From: Nocardioides sp.
GTDB taxonomy: Bacteria > Actinomycetota > Actinomycetes > Propionibacteriales > Nocardioidaceae
Assembly: GCA_025965275.1 (NCBI GenBank)
Contig: JAOPXG010000041.1
Span: 1-46,946 of the forward strand
Length of the DNA stretch: 46,946 nucleotides
Reading direction: 5' to 3'
Shown here in pieces: positions 46,600 to 46,946 of the stretch (position 1 is its first letter; each line of letters opens with the position of its first letter). The position numbers and the translations under genes were made by a program. The notes beneath the pieces are model-generated. The model had not been told where the DNA came from. It was given only the letters and a program-made list of their open reading frames with translations, and did no database searches.

Positions 46600-46935
46600 T
46601 CAGTCCCTGCCGTAGTCGTCCGCGAGGCGTTCGATGTCGTCCTCGCCCAAGTAGTCACCGACCTGCACCTCGACGAGGTGGAGCGGCGTGGAGCCTGGGT
46701 TCCCGAGCCGATGGGCACAGCCCACCGGGATGAACACCGACTCGTTCTCATGCAGCACCCGGGACTCCTCACCCCGCACGATGCTGGCTGTTCCCTGCAC
46801 AACGACCCAGTGCTCGGCCCGTTGCCGGTGTCTCTGCAGGGAGAGCCGGTGGCCCGGCTCGACGACGATGCGCTTGACCTGGTGGTGGTCACCGAGGTCG
46901 ACGGACCGGTAGCTGCCCCAGGGAGTGCGGATCAC
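46600..46935 (-). CDS. Type II phosphomannose-isomerase cupin, possibly the end of a ManC-like protein
   Basis: The frame reads RTPWGSYRSVDLGDHHQVKR, SLQRHRQRAEHWVVVQGTA, FIPVGCAHRLGNPGSTPLH and VGDYLGEDDIERLADDYGRD, the C-terminal cupin of mannose-1-phosphate guanylyltransferase/phosphomannose isomerase proteins. As a stand-alone protein starting at GTG 46935 it has 111 residues, a size known in actinobacteria. The frame stays open to the right edge (TSSV before the start), so it may be the tail of a longer ManC. It feeds mannose activation. It ends 4-7 bp before the secreted protein gene. Confidence 0.85.
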   Translation of the reverse strand: MIRTPWGSYRSVDLGDHHQVKRIVVEPGHRLSLQRHRQRAEHWVVVQGTASIVRGEESRVLHENESVFIPVGCAHRLGNPGSTPLHLVEVQVGDYLGEDDIERLADDYGRD

Positions 46936-46946
46936 TGAGCTCGTGT

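Overview
The window is GC-rich DNA from an actinomycete. Its gene styles (an HTH-histidine kinase hybrid, a BluB-CobT fusion, a LivM-LivG fusion, Tat lipoproteins, GTG starts) suggest Nocardioidaceae, but this is inferred from memory of families and not from a search. Nearly everything from 1 to 30.2 kb is on the minus strand.

Vitamin region (1-12.3 kb). The left edge holds the first codons of cobN behind a cobalamin riboswitch. Next come a frameshifted HTH-histidine kinase, a zinc alcohol dehydrogenase and a flotillin/NfeD-like pair. A tightly overlapping thiamin operon follows: TPP riboswitch, thiE, thiO, thiS, thiG, tenI-like, thiD, thiC. Its last intact gene is a BluB-CobT fusion for the cobalamin lower ligand. 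Immediately behind it lie the wreck of a histidine phosphatase, probably alpha-ribazole phosphatase (cobC), and the tail of an EamA transporter.

Catabolic region (12.6-33.4 kb). A compact minus-strand cluster, probably read largely from a divergent promoter near 30.3 kb, encodes a cyclase-family hydrolase, a GlcG/HbpS-like protein, an SDR, a branched-chain-amino-acid-type ABC importer (SBP, LivH, LivMG, LivF), an L-2-hydroxyglutarate-oxidase-like flavoprotein, an IlvD/Edd-type dehydratase, a LarA-like protein, a mandelate-racemase-family enzyme with a complete set of catalytic residues, and an IclR regulator. Two GMC dehydrogenases with Fe-S-type cysteine motifs and two gluconate-dehydrogenase-subunit-3-like proteins complete it. 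An MFS transporter, a leaderless ModA-like binding protein and an AEC transporter flank it. The set looks like uptake and breakdown of a hydroxylated carboxylic acid (aldonic/aldaric acid, lactone or similar). I cannot name the substrate, and this is the best candidate for an undescribed system.

Decaying envelope/island region (33.5-44.3 kb). An intact ABC-2 exporter, a DedA protein and an OmpR-type two-component system sit among broken genes: a DHA2 MFS transporter, a truncated PAP2 phosphatase, a GT39-like glycosyltransferase, a tyrosine recombinase and a DUF1508 remnant. A near-perfect 25-bp inverted repeat lies between the divergent ABC and PAP2 operons; each arm contains a direct repeat of 11-bp period, as expected for an OmpR-family operator. 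Next to the recombinase is what looks like the 3' part of a tRNA-Pro gene, a likely integration scar.

Right edge (44.3-46.9 kb). A large secreted protein with an Ig-like domain and a phosphomannose-isomerase-type cupin that may continue outside the window.
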